NCBI RefSeq assembly: GCF_001443045.1 | Contig: NZ_LKPJ01000006.1 | Coordinates: 271,058 to 335,057, forward strand | Origin: Burkholderia ambifaria | GTDB lineage: Bacteria > Pseudomonadota > Gammaproteobacteria > Burkholderiales > Burkholderiaceae | Length of the DNA stretch: 64,000 nucleotides | Direction: 5' to 3' | Shown: piece after piece, positions 19,236 through 28,080 of the stretch | Numbering within the stretch: the stretch's first letter is position 1 | How the letters are laid out: the number at the start of each line of letters is the position of its first letter | Program-made: the position numbers and the translations under genes | Notes under the pieces: generated by a model | Database searches by the model: none | What the model was told of the DNA's origin: nothing | The model's input: the letters and a program-made list of their open reading frames with translations, nothing else

Positions 19236-20315
19236 ATGCTGACTCGCTCCATTCTTTCCGCAGCCGCATTCTCGCTTGCCGCCTGTGCGACCGCGCCGTC
19301 GATCGCGCAGGACAACCAGGGCAGCAATGTGGGCAATGCGGCATTTGCCGAGACCGGTGCACCGGGCCGCCCGGTCAAGGTCATGATCGTCACGATGTTC
19401 GGTCCGGAAGGCCAGGCGTGGCTCGACCGGCTCGGCCCGTGGCGCGACATCACCGTGCCCGGCCTGTCGCCCGACTATCCGGCCGTTCACTGCAACAAGC
19501 AGGACGTGTGCGTGGTGACGACCGGCATGGGCTACGCGAACGCATCGGCGACGATCATGGCACTCACGTTCTCGCAGCGCTTCGACCTGCGCCGCACGTA
19601 CTTCCTCGTGTCCGGCATCGCGGGCGTCGACCCCGCGCAAGGCACGGTCGGTTCCGCCGCATGGTCGAAATACCTGGTCGACTTCAGCCTGCAGTGGGAG
19701 CTCGATGCGCGCGAGATTCCGGCCGGCTGGAACACCGGCTATCTCGGCATCAATACGAAGAGCCCGAACGACAAGCCGCCGCTCGACTATCGCACCGAAG
19801 TGTTCCAGCTCAATCCGCAACTGACCGATGCCGCATATGCGCTGTCGCGCAACGTCGTGCTTGCCGACAGTGCGCAGGCCCAGGTCGCACGCGCGAAGTT
19901 CACGTATGCGCCGGCGAACCGGCCGCCGACGGTGATCCAGTGCGACACGTCGTCGGGCAATACGTGGTTCTCGGGTACGCTGATCGGCGAGCGTGCGCGC
20001 CAGTGGACCAAGATCCTGACTGACGGCAAGGGCACCTACTGCATGACCGCGCAGGAAGACAACGCGACGTATGAAGCGCTCAAGCGCGCGGCGAGCGTGA
20101 AGCGGGTCGACCTGTCGCGCGTCGCGGTGCTGCGCACGGGTTCCGATTTCGATCGGCCGTATGCGGGGCAGACGAGTGCCGACAACCTGCTGAACTACGC
20201 GGATCAGGGTGGCTTCGCCCCGGCAACCGAAAACCTCTATCGCGCAGGCAACCCGCTGGTGCAGGACATCGTGACGCACTGGGGGGAATGGCGCGACGGG
20301 GTGCCGCGCCGTTGA
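19236..20315 (+). CDS. Purine nucleoside permease (NUP) family lipoprotein
   Basis: 359 residues, start chosen at M-L-T-R-S-I-L-S with AAGGAA six bases upstream. The N-terminus is a signal peptide ending in a lipobox-like L-A-A-C17; cleavage after S-I-A-Q is an alternative. The rest matches the bacterial NUP family: P-V-K-V-M-I-V-T-M-F-G-P-E, G-M-G-Y-A-N-A-S-A-T, G-I-A-G-V-D-P and N-L-Y-R-A-G. The fold resembles nucleoside phosphorylases, so despite the name it may be a periplasmic nucleoside-binding or processing protein. No operon partner is seen. Confidence 0.85.
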   Translation: MLTRSILSAAAFSLAACATAPSIAQDNQGSNVGNAAFAETGAPGRPVKVMIVTMFGPEGQAWLDRLGPWRDITVPGLSPDYPAVHCNKQDVCVVTTGMGYANASATIMALTFSQRFDLRRTYFLVSGIAGVDPAQGTVGSAAWSKYLVDFSLQWELDAREIPAGWNTGYLGINTKSPNDKPPLDYRTEVFQLNPQLTDAAYALSRNVVLADSAQAQVARAKFTYAPANRPPTVIQCDTSSGNTWFSGTLIGERARQWTKILTDGKGTYCMTAQEDNATYEALKRAASVKRVDLSRVAVLRTGSDFDRPYAGQTSADNLLNYADQGGFAPATENLYRAGNPLVQDIVTHWGEWRDGVPRR

Positions 20316-20351
20316 TGGCCGGACGATCCCGTCGACGGGTCAACGCACGGG

Positions 20352-20441
20352 TCAGTGCGATTGCGGCATGGAACGGAACGGCGTCCAGACGGGCGTCGTG
20401 TCGTCCCAATGATCGAGCGGCGAAGGAAGTTGATCGTTCAT
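20352..20441 (-). CDS. 29-residue small protein, unknown
   Basis: On the reverse strand AGGAGCCTGTG precedes ATG, giving M-N-D-Q-L-P-S-P-L-D-H-W-D-D-T-T-P and ending P-Q-S-H before TGA. Strong ribosome site, G/C third positions and a hydrophilic, Trp- and Asp-rich composition support translation. No family recognised. It converges on the NUP gene (stop 20315) and lies about 90 bp from the end of the next small gene. Confidence 0.5.
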   Translation of the reverse strand: MNDQLPSPLDHWDDTTPVWTPFRSMPQSH

Positions 20442-20533
20442 CACAGGCTCCTGCAACTAACTGACTAATAGAGTGTTCGACAGCGGTATCGCGACGCCGC
20501 GCACCGGATCATCCGATGCGCGGCGTTGCACGT

Positions 20534-20830
20534 TTACCGGCCTCCGCCTGCGAGCTGGTTGCTCTCCGGCATCGAGCGATACGGGCCTTGCGCGAGTTCG
20601 AGCCCTTGCGGATACGAATTTGCCTTGCGCAGCCAGGCCAGCGTGCCGTCGCGACGGGCCTGCTCGACTTCCGCGCGGACTTCGGCGCGGGTGCGCGGGC
20701 CGTTGCTGTGCTGCGTGTACCACGACGTGTTGCCGTATTCGCCCGCGTGCGGAGCGTTCGTATCGGCGAAGGCCGGTGCGGACACGGCGAGTGCGAGGGC
20801 GACGGCGGAGAGAAGATGGCGGCGGTTCAT
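20534..20830 (-). CDS. DUF4148 domain periplasmic protein
   Basis: 98 residues with a signal peptide (M-N-R-R-H-L-L-S, cleavage near A-F-A at 20-22). The mature part has T-R-A-E-V-R-A-E-V-E-Q-A-R-R-D-G, the hallmark of DUF4148, a family expanded in Burkholderia and relatives with members mostly of about 90-120 residues. Function is unknown; several family members respond to stress. A good ribosome site (GGAGTTACGTC) lies just before the start. Confidence 0.85.
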   Translation of the reverse strand: MNRRHLLSAVALALAVSAPAFADTNAPHAGEYGNTSWYTQHSNGPRTRAEVRAEVEQARRDGTLAWLRKANSYPQGLELAQGPYRSMPESNQLAGGGR

Positions 20831-21236
20831 GACGTAACTCCTGTGTTGGTCGGAGTCGGCGCATGAGCGCGTGCTCCGGTCCCGTCAAACGGGGGCTGTT
20901 CGATGCGCAACGAGGTGCGCGACAGGGTTTACTCTAGGTGTCTGTTCCGTCGCGATAAATGCGGCTGACGCGAATTGAATAGTCGCGATCGAGGAACAAT
21001 CGCCCTCCGTAACGTCGGCAGGGGTATTCGAGATTCGCGCAAAGCCGCCTGCGGCGGGGCTCGCGGCGATGAGGGGCGACGCGCGACGATGCGCACGGAC
21101 GATTGCCGCGCGTGGTGAAAAGGTGTGATGCGGATTCAGGAAAGACGCTTGCGCGCGGAGGCGCAGGCGGCACGAAGGCGGGACGGCGCGCGGGCCGGAC
21201 AGCCCGCGCGCCGCGGTTCAGACGCGGTTCAGAGGA
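20831..21236. other. Intergenic region without a gene
   Basis: The 406 bp hold no convincing frame. A perfect hairpin GGCGCGCGGGC (21185-21195), loop CGGACA, GCCCGCGCGCC (21202-21212) is placed to end the leftward LysR gene whose stop is at 21237. Confidence 0.6.
21185..21212 (-). terminator. Hairpin after the CeoR-like gene
   Basis: An 11-bp perfect GC-rich stem with a six-base loop beginning 25 bp past the LysR stop codon in its direction of transcription. No T-run. Confidence 0.5.
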
Positions 21237-22241
21237 TCAAGCGACCCACTCGTTGATGACCGGCGTGTCGAGGGCCGGTGCGCGCTCGGCTTCCTCGAAC
21301 GTGCGCTTGCTGCACGTCGCGTCGAGGCTGCCCTTGCCGCTCAGCAGCGGGCAGCGGTCGAACACTTCGGCGATCCAGTCGACGAATACGCGCACCTTCG
21401 GCGACAGGTGTCGGCTGTGCGGATACACGACCGAGATCGGCATCGGCAGCGGCTTCAGGCCGGGCAGCACTTCCTTGAGCCTGCCGTCGCGCAGGTGCGG
21501 CAGCACCATGAACAGCGGCGGCTGGATCAGCCCGAAGCCTTCGAGCCCGCACGTCACGTACGCATCGGCGTCGTTGACCGACACGATCGCGTTCATCTTG
21601 ACCTCGACTTCCTTGCCGTCGGTCAGGAACGTCCAGTCGATCGTGCGGCCCGTCCGGCTCGAGAAGTAGTTGACGGCCTTGTGCTCGCTCAGGTCCTCGA
21701 TCGTGTGCGGTTCGCCGTACTTCTCCAGATACGCGGGTGCCGCTACCGACACGCACTCGAACAGGCCGACGCGGCGCGCGACGAGCGACGAATCCTGCAG
21801 CGCGCCGACGCGGATCACGCAGTCGACGCCTTCCTGCAGCAGGTCGACAGGTCGGTCGGACAGGCCGAGCTGCAGGTCGATGTCCGGATAGCGCGTGTGA
21901 AACTCGCACAGCGACGGAATCACGAGCAGCCGCCCGATCGAGCCCGGCATGTCGATACGCAACTTTCCGTGCGGCTTCCGGTTGTTGTTCTGGAAGCTTG
22001 CTTCGGTTTCCTCGACATCGGCGAGGATCCGCACGCACCGTTCGTAGTACGCGGCGCCGTCGGGTGTGAGCGACAGCCGGCGCGTGGTCCGGTGCATCAG
22101 GCGCACGCCGAGGAATGCTTCGAGATTCTGGATGATCGTCGTGACGGACGCCCGCGGCAGGCTGAGCGTTTCCGCTGCCTTGGTGAAGCTGCTTGTATCG
22201 ACGACGCGAGTAAACACCTGCATGGCCTGAAGCCGGTCCAT
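21237..22241 (-). CDS. ceoR: LysR family regulator of the efflux operon
   Basis: 334 residues from M-D-R-L-Q-A-M-Q-V-F-T-R-V-V, with GGAGG eight bases upstream of the ATG. The winged helix (S-F-T-K-A-A-E-T-L-S-L-P-R-A-S-V-T-T) is followed by the usual effector domain. Its position, divergent from a lipase-like gene and an RND operon, matches ceoR of B. cenocepacia (bpeT-like in B. pseudomallei), which governs salicylate- and drug-inducible efflux. The leader is unusual: 17 bases before its start codon begins a 285-bp nested palindrome that its transcript would have to cross or originate within. Confidence 0.85.
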   Translation of the reverse strand: MDRLQAMQVFTRVVDTSSFTKAAETLSLPRASVTTIIQNLEAFLGVRLMHRTTRRLSLTPDGAAYYERCVRILADVEETEASFQNNNRKPHGKLRIDMPGSIGRLLVIPSLCEFHTRYPDIDLQLGLSDRPVDLLQEGVDCVIRVGALQDSSLVARRVGLFECVSVAAPAYLEKYGEPHTIEDLSEHKAVNYFSSRTGRTIDWTFLTDGKEVEVKMNAIVSVNDADAYVTCGLEGFGLIQPPLFMVLPHLRDGRLKEVLPGLKPLPMPISVVYPHSRHLSPKVRVFVDWIAEVFDRCPLLSGKGSLDATCSKRTFEEAERAPALDTPVINEWVA

Positions 22242-22258
22242 CACAACCTCCGCAATCT

Positions 22259-22543
22259 AGGGTCTGCTTGCATATGGAACGCGCATGCGAATGCCCGAAA
22301 TCGCCCGCAGGGCAAGGAGTGAGGAGCGCCGTTTGGCCGAGCCAAACAAGAGACGAACGACGCCGCCGTGCGGGCGATTTCGGGCATTCCCGTGGAATGA
22401 ACTTTAAGTTTGGGGTTGCCACGAGAACGGCCGCCCGCCGCGTTGCGCTCCTTGCGAATACGTCCAGTATTCGCGGCGTCGCGCGCCTCGCGGGCGGCCG
22501 TTCTCGTGGCAACGCATGCGCGTTCCATATGCAAGCAGACCCT
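22259..22543. repeat. 285-bp nested palindrome (three-way-junction element) between ceoR and llpE
   Basis: Terminal arms at 22259-22289 and 22513-22543 are perfect 31-bp inverted repeats. Immediately inside the left arm lies a second perfect pair of 20 bp (22290-22309 with 22369-22388) capped by GTTTGGC-CGA-GCCAAAC (22331-22347). Immediately inside the right arm is a third perfect pair of 22 bp (22416-22437 with 22491-22512) capped by GCGAATAC-N5-GTATTCGC (22454-22474). The 27-base joint contains AACTT-T-AAGTT (22400-22410). Folded, this is a cloverleaf with no unpaired bases at two of its joints. Reading frames that cross it start and end in the same H-M-E-R/F-H-M-Q codons only because of symmetry and are probably not proteins. 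It may be a MITE-like mobile element, a regulatory RNA leader or a protein-binding DNA structure. Confidence 0.85.
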
Positions 22544-22563
22544 GTGAGCCTCCGGAACAACAA

Positions 22564-22593
22564 GGCTGCGCTACCTCGTGGGTAAGCGCAGCC
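22564..22593 (+). repeat. Additional hairpin in the ceoR-llpE region
   Basis: GGCTGCGCT (22564-22572), 12-base loop, AGCGCAGCC (22585-22593), nested in weaker GAACAA/TTGTTC pairing (about 22555 and 22600). It lies between the large palindrome and llpE and would sit in the llpE leader. Possible attenuator or terminator; no T-run. Confidence 0.55.
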
Positions 22594-22699
22594 TGCGATT
22601 GTTCGGGGGCGTTGAATTGTGTTGCCGGATTATAGGCATTTATCCCAATGTCTGCCGGACCCAGAATTCGTTCCATCTCGAAATGGATGCTGCATCGTC

Positions 22700-23560
22700 A
22701 TGGACGCTTCTGAATTCAGCAAATTCCTGAAAGCCGCATTGCCCGCCGAAGCCAGAGCCGGCGCGGCACTGACGGTCGCGGAGGTGGAAATCCCCGGCTA
22801 CGCGCAGGACATCGTGCTGCGCCTCTATCGGCGCGCGGACAAGACCGGATTGCCTGTAGTGCTTTATTTCCACGGTGGCGGCTTCGTGCGGGGTACGCTC
22901 GACGACGCCGACTTCGCCGCGCGTTTTTTAGCAGAACGCTTACCAGCTCTCGTAGTGTCGGTCGATTATTCGCTCGCGCCGGCCTTTCCTTTTCCGGCGG
23001 CGCCGGAGGATGCGTATCGCGCGGCCGTATGGGCCGCGACGCGCGCCCGCGCGTTCGGTGGCAATCCGAAGAAGATCGGTGTCGCGGGGCACGATGCGGG
23101 CGGCCAGCTCGCGAACTGCCTCGCGTTCATCGCGCGCGATCGCGGTGAAGTGTCGATCGCCGCGCAGGCGCTGTTCGGGCCGATGCTCGACCCGAGCATG
23201 ACGCGCATCGGCGACGCCGACCGCCTGTCCTCCGACATCACCGCGCGCGAATGCGCGGCCTGTTATCGCGCGTATCTGCCGCAGGCGGCGCAACGCATGC
23301 ATCCGTATGCGGCGCCGCTCGAATCGGTGCGCCTCGCGGGCCTGCCGCCGACGCTCGTCGTCACCGCGCAGAACGACGTGCTGCACGTCGAAGCGGAGAA
23401 ATATGCGGGCTGCCTGATCTCGTCGGGCGTGCTCACGCAGGTGATCCGCTACCCGGACGTCACGCACGCGGCGCTCGCGACGCACGAGGCCGCGCTCGAG
23501 GAAGCCGTGCGCTTCCTCCAGTGCCGCTTCCAGGCGCGCCAGCCGAACCGTTCCGAATAA
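22700..23560 (+). CDS. llpE: Lipase-like alpha/beta hydrolase of the ceo operon
   Basis: 286 residues of the hormone-sensitive-lipase type: oxyanion motif F-H58-G-G-G, D-Y-S-L-A-P-A-F-P-F-P (89-99) and a late Asp (Q-N-D-V-L-H) and His (V-T-H-A-A-L). The nucleophile elbow, normally G-D-S-A-G, reads G130-H-D132-A-G, so the serine is an aspartate. It is the first gene of the efflux operon and 31 bp before the adaptor gene. In the characterised B. cenocepacia locus llpE is not reported as a transport component; its role is open. The start at 22700 lacks a strong ribosome site; an upstream start at 22619 would add a segment without family similarity. Confidence 0.85.
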   Translation: MDASEFSKFLKAALPAEARAGAALTVAEVEIPGYAQDIVLRLYRRADKTGLPVVLYFHGGGFVRGTLDDADFAARFLAERLPALVVSVDYSLAPAFPFPAAPEDAYRAAVWAATRARAFGGNPKKIGVAGHDAGGQLANCLAFIARDRGEVSIAAQALFGPMLDPSMTRIGDADRLSSDITARECAACYRAYLPQAAQRMHPYAAPLESVRLAGLPPTLVVTAQNDVLHVEAEKYAGCLISSGVLTQVIRYPDVTHAALATHEAALEEAVRFLQCRFQARQPNRSE

Positions 23561-23591
23561 CCAGACCAATCCACGCTTACTGGAGATCCAC

Positions 23592-24809
23592 ATGGCCATC
23601 CTACGCACCTCCCGTTCCCGAATCGCGACCGCGGCGATCGTCACGCTCGCCGTCGTCGGTCTCGGCACGTTCGGCGCGATGCGCGTGAACGCGAACGCAC
23701 CCGAAAAGGCGGCGGCGCCGCTGCCCGAAGTCGACGTCGCGACCGTCGTGCCGCAGACCGTCACCGACTGGCAAGGCTATTCGGGCCGCCTCGAGGCGGT
23801 CGAGAAAGTCGACGTGCGCCCGCAGGTGTCCGGCACGATCGTCGCGGTGAACTTCAAGGACGGCGCGCTCGTGAAGAAAGGCGACGTGCTGTTCGTGATC
23901 GATCCGCGTCCGTATCAGGCCGAAGCCGACCGCGCGGCCGCGCAGCTTGCCGCCGCGCAGGCACGCAACGGCTACGCGCAGAGCGACTGGCAGCGCGCGC
24001 AGCGGCTGATCGGCGACAACGCGATCGCGAAGCGCGACTACGACGAGAAGCAGAACGCCGCGCGCGAGGCGAATGCGAACCTGAAGGCAGCCGATGCCGC
24101 GCTGGAAACGGCACGCATCAACCTCGGCTATACGCGGATCACCGCGCCGGTATCGGGCCGCGTGTCGCGTGCGGAAATCACGTTGGGCAACGTCGTGTCG
24201 GCCGGCGCATCGGCCGCACCGCTGACGACACTGGTGTCGGTGTCGCCGATCTACGCGTCGTTCGACGCGGACGAGCAGACCTACCTGCAATACATCAACG
24301 GCGCACGCAACGGCCGCAAGGTGCCGGTCGAGCTCGGCCTTGCGAACGAATCCGGCTACTCGCGCAGCGGCGAGATCGATTCGGTCGACAACCGGCTCGA
24401 CACGTCGTCCGGCACGATCCGCGTGCGTGCGCGTTTCGACAACGCGGACGGCACGCTCGTCCCGGGCCTTTACGCACGCGTGAAGGTGGGCGGCAGCGCA
24501 CCGCACCAGGCACTGCTCGTCGACGACGCGGCGATCAACACCGACCAGGACAAGAAGTTCGTGTTTGTGGTCGACCAGCAGGGCCGCGTGTCGTATCGCG
24601 AAGTGCAGCAGGGCATGCAGCACGGCAACCGGCGGGTGATCGTGAGCGGGCTTTCCGCCGGCGATCGCGTGATCGTGAACGGCACGCAGCGCGTGCGGCC
24701 GGGCGAGCAGGTGAAGCCGCACATGGTCCCGATGACGGGCGGCGATACACCGTCCGCGCCGTTCGCGAGCACCGCGAAGCCGGCCGCACCGGCGAAGGCG
24801 GATTCGTAA
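23592..24809 (+). CDS. ceoA: RND efflux periplasmic adaptor
   Basis: 405 residues with an N-terminal membrane anchor (about 10-35) and no lipobox. Order of parts: lipoyl/barrel-sandwich half (V-D-V-R-P-Q-V-S-G-T-I), alpha-hairpin (Q-A-E-A-D-R-A-A-A-Q-L-A to L-E-T-A-R-I-N-L-G-Y-T-R-I-T-A-P), beta-barrel and membrane-proximal domain (D-K-K-F-V-F-V-V to G-D-R-V-I-V-N-G). It joins the CeoB pump to the outer-membrane channel. Start at ATG with CTGGAG upstream. Operon member between llpE and ceoB (45 bp gap). Confidence 0.92.
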   Translation: MAILRTSRSRIATAAIVTLAVVGLGTFGAMRVNANAPEKAAAPLPEVDVATVVPQTVTDWQGYSGRLEAVEKVDVRPQVSGTIVAVNFKDGALVKKGDVLFVIDPRPYQAEADRAAAQLAAAQARNGYAQSDWQRAQRLIGDNAIAKRDYDEKQNAAREANANLKAADAALETARINLGYTRITAPVSGRVSRAEITLGNVVSAGASAAPLTTLVSVSPIYASFDADEQTYLQYINGARNGRKVPVELGLANESGYSRSGEIDSVDNRLDTSSGTIRVRARFDNADGTLVPGLYARVKVGGSAPHQALLVDDAAINTDQDKKFVFVVDQQGRVSYREVQQGMQHGNRRVIVSGLSAGDRVIVNGTQRVRPGEQVKPHMVPMTGGDTPSAPFASTAKPAAPAKADS

Positions 24810-24854
24810 GCGGCCAGCCGCTTCGCATCCGCGTTCAACCAGACAGAGCAACCC

Positions 24855-27800
24855 ATGAACATTTCCAAATTCTTTATCGACCGGCCGATCTTCGCAGGAG
24901 TCCTATCGGTGATCATCCTGCTCGGCGGGGTGATCGCGATGTTCCTGCTGCCGATCTCCGAGTATCCGGAAGTCGTGCCGCCTTCCGTGATCGTGAAGGC
25001 GCAGTACCCGGGCGCGAACCCGAAAGTGATCGCCGAGACGGTCGCGTCGCCGCTCGAAGAGCAGATCAACGGCGTCGAGGACATGCTCTACATGCAGTCG
25101 CAGGCGAACAGCGACGGCAACATGACGATCACCGTCACGTTCAAGCTCGGCACCGATCCGGACAAGGCCACGCAGCTCGTGCAGAACCGCGTGAACCAGG
25201 CGCTGCCGCGCCTGCCGGAAGACGTGCAGCGGCTCGGCATCACGACGGTGAAGAGCTCGCCGACGCTGACGATGGTGGTCCACCTGATCTCGCCGGACAA
25301 CCGCTACGACATGACCTATCTGCGCAACTACGCGCTGATCAACGTGAAGGATCGCCTGTCGCGGATCCAGGGCGTCGGCCAGGTGCAGCTGTGGGGTTCG
25401 GGCGACTACGCGATGCGCGTGTGGCTCGATCCGCAGAAGGTCGCGCAGCGCGGGCTGTCGGCCGAGGACGTCGTGCAGGCGATCCGCGAGCAGAACGTGC
25501 AGGTCGCGGCCGGCGTGATCGGTGCATCGCCGTCGCTGCCCGGCACGCCGCTGCAGCTGTCGGTGAACGCGCGAGGCCGTCTGCAGACGGAAGACGAGTT
25601 CGGCGACATCGTCGTGAAGACGACGCCGGACGGCGGCGTCACGCACCTGCGCGACATCGCGCGGATCCAGCTCGACGCGTCCGAATACGGGCTGCGCTCG
25701 CTGCTCGACAACAAGCCGGCCGTCGCGATGGCGATCAACCAGTCGCCGGGCGCGAACTCGCTGCAGATCTCCGACGAAGTGCGCAAGACGATGGCCGAGC
25801 TGAAGCAGGACATGCCGGCGGGCGTCGACTACAAGATCGTCTATGACCCGACGCAGTTCGTGCGTTCGTCGATCAAGGCCGTGGCGCACACGCTGCTCGA
25901 AGCGATCGCGCTGGTCGTGATCGTCGTGATCGTGTTCCTGCAGACCTGGCGCGCATCGCTGATTCCGCTGATCGCGGTGCCGGTGTCGATCATCGGCACG
26001 TTCTCGCTGCTGCTCGGCTTCGGCTATTCGATCAACGCGTTGTCGCTGTTCGGGATGGTGCTCGCGATCGGTATCGTGGTCGACGATGCGATCGTGGTGG
26101 TCGAGAACGTCGAGCGCAACATCGAAAGCGGGATGAACGCGCGGCAGGCGACCTACAAGGCGATGCAGGAGGTGAGCGGGCCGATCATCGCGATCGCGCT
26201 GACGCTCGTCGCCGTGTTCGTGCCGCTCGCGTTCATGTCGGGCCTGACCGGCCAGTTCTACAAGCAGTTCGCGATGACCATCGCGATCTCGACGGTGATC
26301 TCGGCGTTCAACTCGCTCACGCTGTCGCCGGCGCTGGCCGCGATCCTGCTGAAGGGGCATGGCGACAAGGAAGACTGGCTCACGCGCGTGATGAACCGCG
26401 TGCTCGGCGGCTTCTTCAAGCGCTTCAACAAGGTGTTCCATCGCGGCGCGGAGAACTACGGCCGCGGCGTGCGCGGCGTGCTGTCGCGCAAGACGCTGAT
26501 GCTCGGCGTGTACCTCGTGCTGGTGGGCGCGACCGTGCTCGTGTCGAAGGTCGTGCCGGGCGGCTTCGTGCCCGCGCAGGACAAGGAATACCTGATCGCG
26601 TTCGCGCAGCTGCCGAACGGCGCGTCGCTCGACCGCACCGAGAAGGTGATTCGCGACATGGGCTCGATCGCGCTGAAGCAGCCGGGCGTGGAGAGCGCGG
26701 TGGCGTTCCCGGGGCTGTCGGTGAACGGCTTCACCAACAGCTCGAGCGCGGGCATCGTGTTCGTCACGCTGAAGCCGTTCTCGGAACGGCACGGCAAGGC
26801 GCTGTCGGCCGGTGCGATCGCCGGTGCGCTGAACCAGAAATACGGTGCGATCAAGGACTCGTTCGTCGCGGTGTTCCCGCCGCCGCCGGTGCTCGGCCTC
26901 GGCACGCTCGGCGGGTTCAAGATGCAGATCGAGGATCGCGGCGCGGTCGGCTACGCGAAGCTGTCGGATGCGACCAACGACTTCATCAAGCGTGCGCAGC
27001 AGACGCCGGAACTCGGTCCGCTGTTCACGAGCTACCAGATCAACGTGCCGCAGCTGAACGTCGATCTCGACCGCGTGAAGGCGAAGCAGCTCGGCGTGCC
27101 GGTCACCGACGTGTTCAACACGATGCAGGTGTATCTCGGTTCGCTGTACGTGAACGACTTCAATCGCTTCGGACGCGTGTACCAGGTGCGCGTGCAGGCC
27201 GATGCGCCGTTCCGTCAGCGCGCGGACGACATCCTGCAGCTGAAGACGCGCAACGACAAGGGCGAAATGGTGCCGCTGTCGTCGCTCGTCACCGTGACGC
27301 CGACGTTCGGTCCGGAAATGGTCGTGCGCTACAACGGCTACACGGCGGCCGACATCAACGGCGGCCCGGCGCCGGGCTTCTCGTCGGGGCAGGCGCAGGC
27401 CGCGATCGAGCGCATCGCGCATGAAACGCTGCCGCGTGGCGTGCGGTTCGAATGGACCGACCTCACGTACCAGCAGATCCTCGCGGGCGATTCGGCGATG
27501 TGGGTGTTCCCGATCAGCGTGCTGCTCGTGTTCCTCGTGCTCGCCGCGCTGTACGAAAGCCTGACGCTGCCGCTGGCGGTGATCCTGATCGTGCCGATGA
27601 GCATTCTGTCGGCGCTCACGGGCGTGTGGCTTACGCAGGGCGACAACAACATCTTCACGCAGATCGGCTTGATGGTGCTGGTGGGGCTGTCGGCGAAGAA
27701 CGCGATCCTGATCGTCGAATTCGCACGTGAACTGGAGCATGACGGCAGGACGCCGCTCGAGGCCGCGATCGAGGCGAGCCGCCTGCGGTTGCGCCCGATC

Positions 27801-28070
27801 CTGATGACGTCGATCGCATTCATCATGGGCGTCGTGCCGCTCGTCACGTCGACGGGCGCGGGTTCCGAGATGCGGCATGCGATGGGTATCGCGGTGTTCT
27901 TCGGGATGCTCGGCGTGACGCTGTTCGGGCTGATGCTGACGCCGGTGTTCTATGTCGTGCTGCGCACGCTGGCGGGCGGCAAGATCCACGTCGCCGGCAA
28001 GGACTCGGCCGGCTATGGCGTGTCGCCTTCGGGTGCGCCGGCTACGGGCGTGCCGGCTTCGGATGCTTGA
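24855..28070 (+). CDS. ceoB: RND multidrug efflux pump, inner-membrane subunit
   Basis: 1071 residues, twelve membrane spans and two large periplasmic loops, HAE-1 type: F-F-I-D-R-P-I-F-A at the start, G-V-E-D-M-L-Y-M-Q-S and the proton-relay segment G-I-V-V-D-D-A-I-V-V-V-E-N-V-E in span 4, then G-L-S-A-K-N-A-I-L-I-V-E-F-A in span 10. It exports drugs such as chloramphenicol, trimethoprim and fluoroquinolones, as known for CeoAB-OpcM and BpeEF-OprC. It ends 10 bp before opcM, so they are translated from one message. Confidence 0.93.
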   Translation: MNISKFFIDRPIFAGVLSVIILLGGVIAMFLLPISEYPEVVPPSVIVKAQYPGANPKVIAETVASPLEEQINGVEDMLYMQSQANSDGNMTITVTFKLGTDPDKATQLVQNRVNQALPRLPEDVQRLGITTVKSSPTLTMVVHLISPDNRYDMTYLRNYALINVKDRLSRIQGVGQVQLWGSGDYAMRVWLDPQKVAQRGLSAEDVVQAIREQNVQVAAGVIGASPSLPGTPLQLSVNARGRLQTEDEFGDIVVKTTPDGGVTHLRDIARIQLDASEYGLRSLLDNKPAVAMAINQSPGANSLQISDEVRKTMAELKQDMPAGVDYKIVYDPTQFVRSSIKAVAHTLLEAIALVVIVVIVFLQTWRASLIPLIAVPVSIIGTFSLLLGFGYSINALSLFGMVLAIGIVVDDAIVVVENVERNIESGMNARQATYKAMQEVSGPIIAIALTLVAVFVPLAFMSGLTGQFYKQFAMTIAISTVISAFNSLTLSPALAAILLKGHGDKEDWLTRVMNRVLGGFFKRFNKVFHRGAENYGRGVRGVLSRKTLMLGVYLVLVGATVLVSKVVPGGFVPAQDKEYLIAFAQLPNGASLDRTEKVIRDMGSIALKQPGVESAVAFPGLSVNGFTNSSSAGIVFVTLKPFSERHGKALSAGAIAGALNQKYGAIKDSFVAVFPPPPVLGLGTLGGFKMQIEDRGAVGYAKLSDATNDFIKRAQQTPELGPLFTSYQINVPQLNVDLDRVKAKQLGVPVTDVFNTMQVYLGSLYVNDFNRFGRVYQVRVQADAPFRQRADDILQLKTRNDKGEMVPLSSLVTVTPTFGPEMVVRYNGYTAADINGGPAPGFSSGQAQAAIERIAHETLPRGVRFEWTDLTYQQILAGDSAMWVFPISVLLVFLVLAALYESLTLPLAVILIVPMSILSALTGVWLTQGDNNIFTQIGLMVLVGLSAKNAILIVEFARELEHDGRTPLEAAIEASRLRLRPILMTSIAFIMGVVPLVTSTGAGSEMRHAMGIAVFFGMLGVTLFGLMLTPVFYVVLRTLAGGKIHVAGKDSAGYGVSPSGAPATGVPASDA

Positions 28071-28080
28071 GGAAAACAAG

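Noticed and set aside
22268..22585. Forward frame of 105 codons through the nested palindrome
   Set aside because: Its matching ends on the two strands come from the inverted repeats, there is no ribosome site, and codon use is unlike the neighbours.
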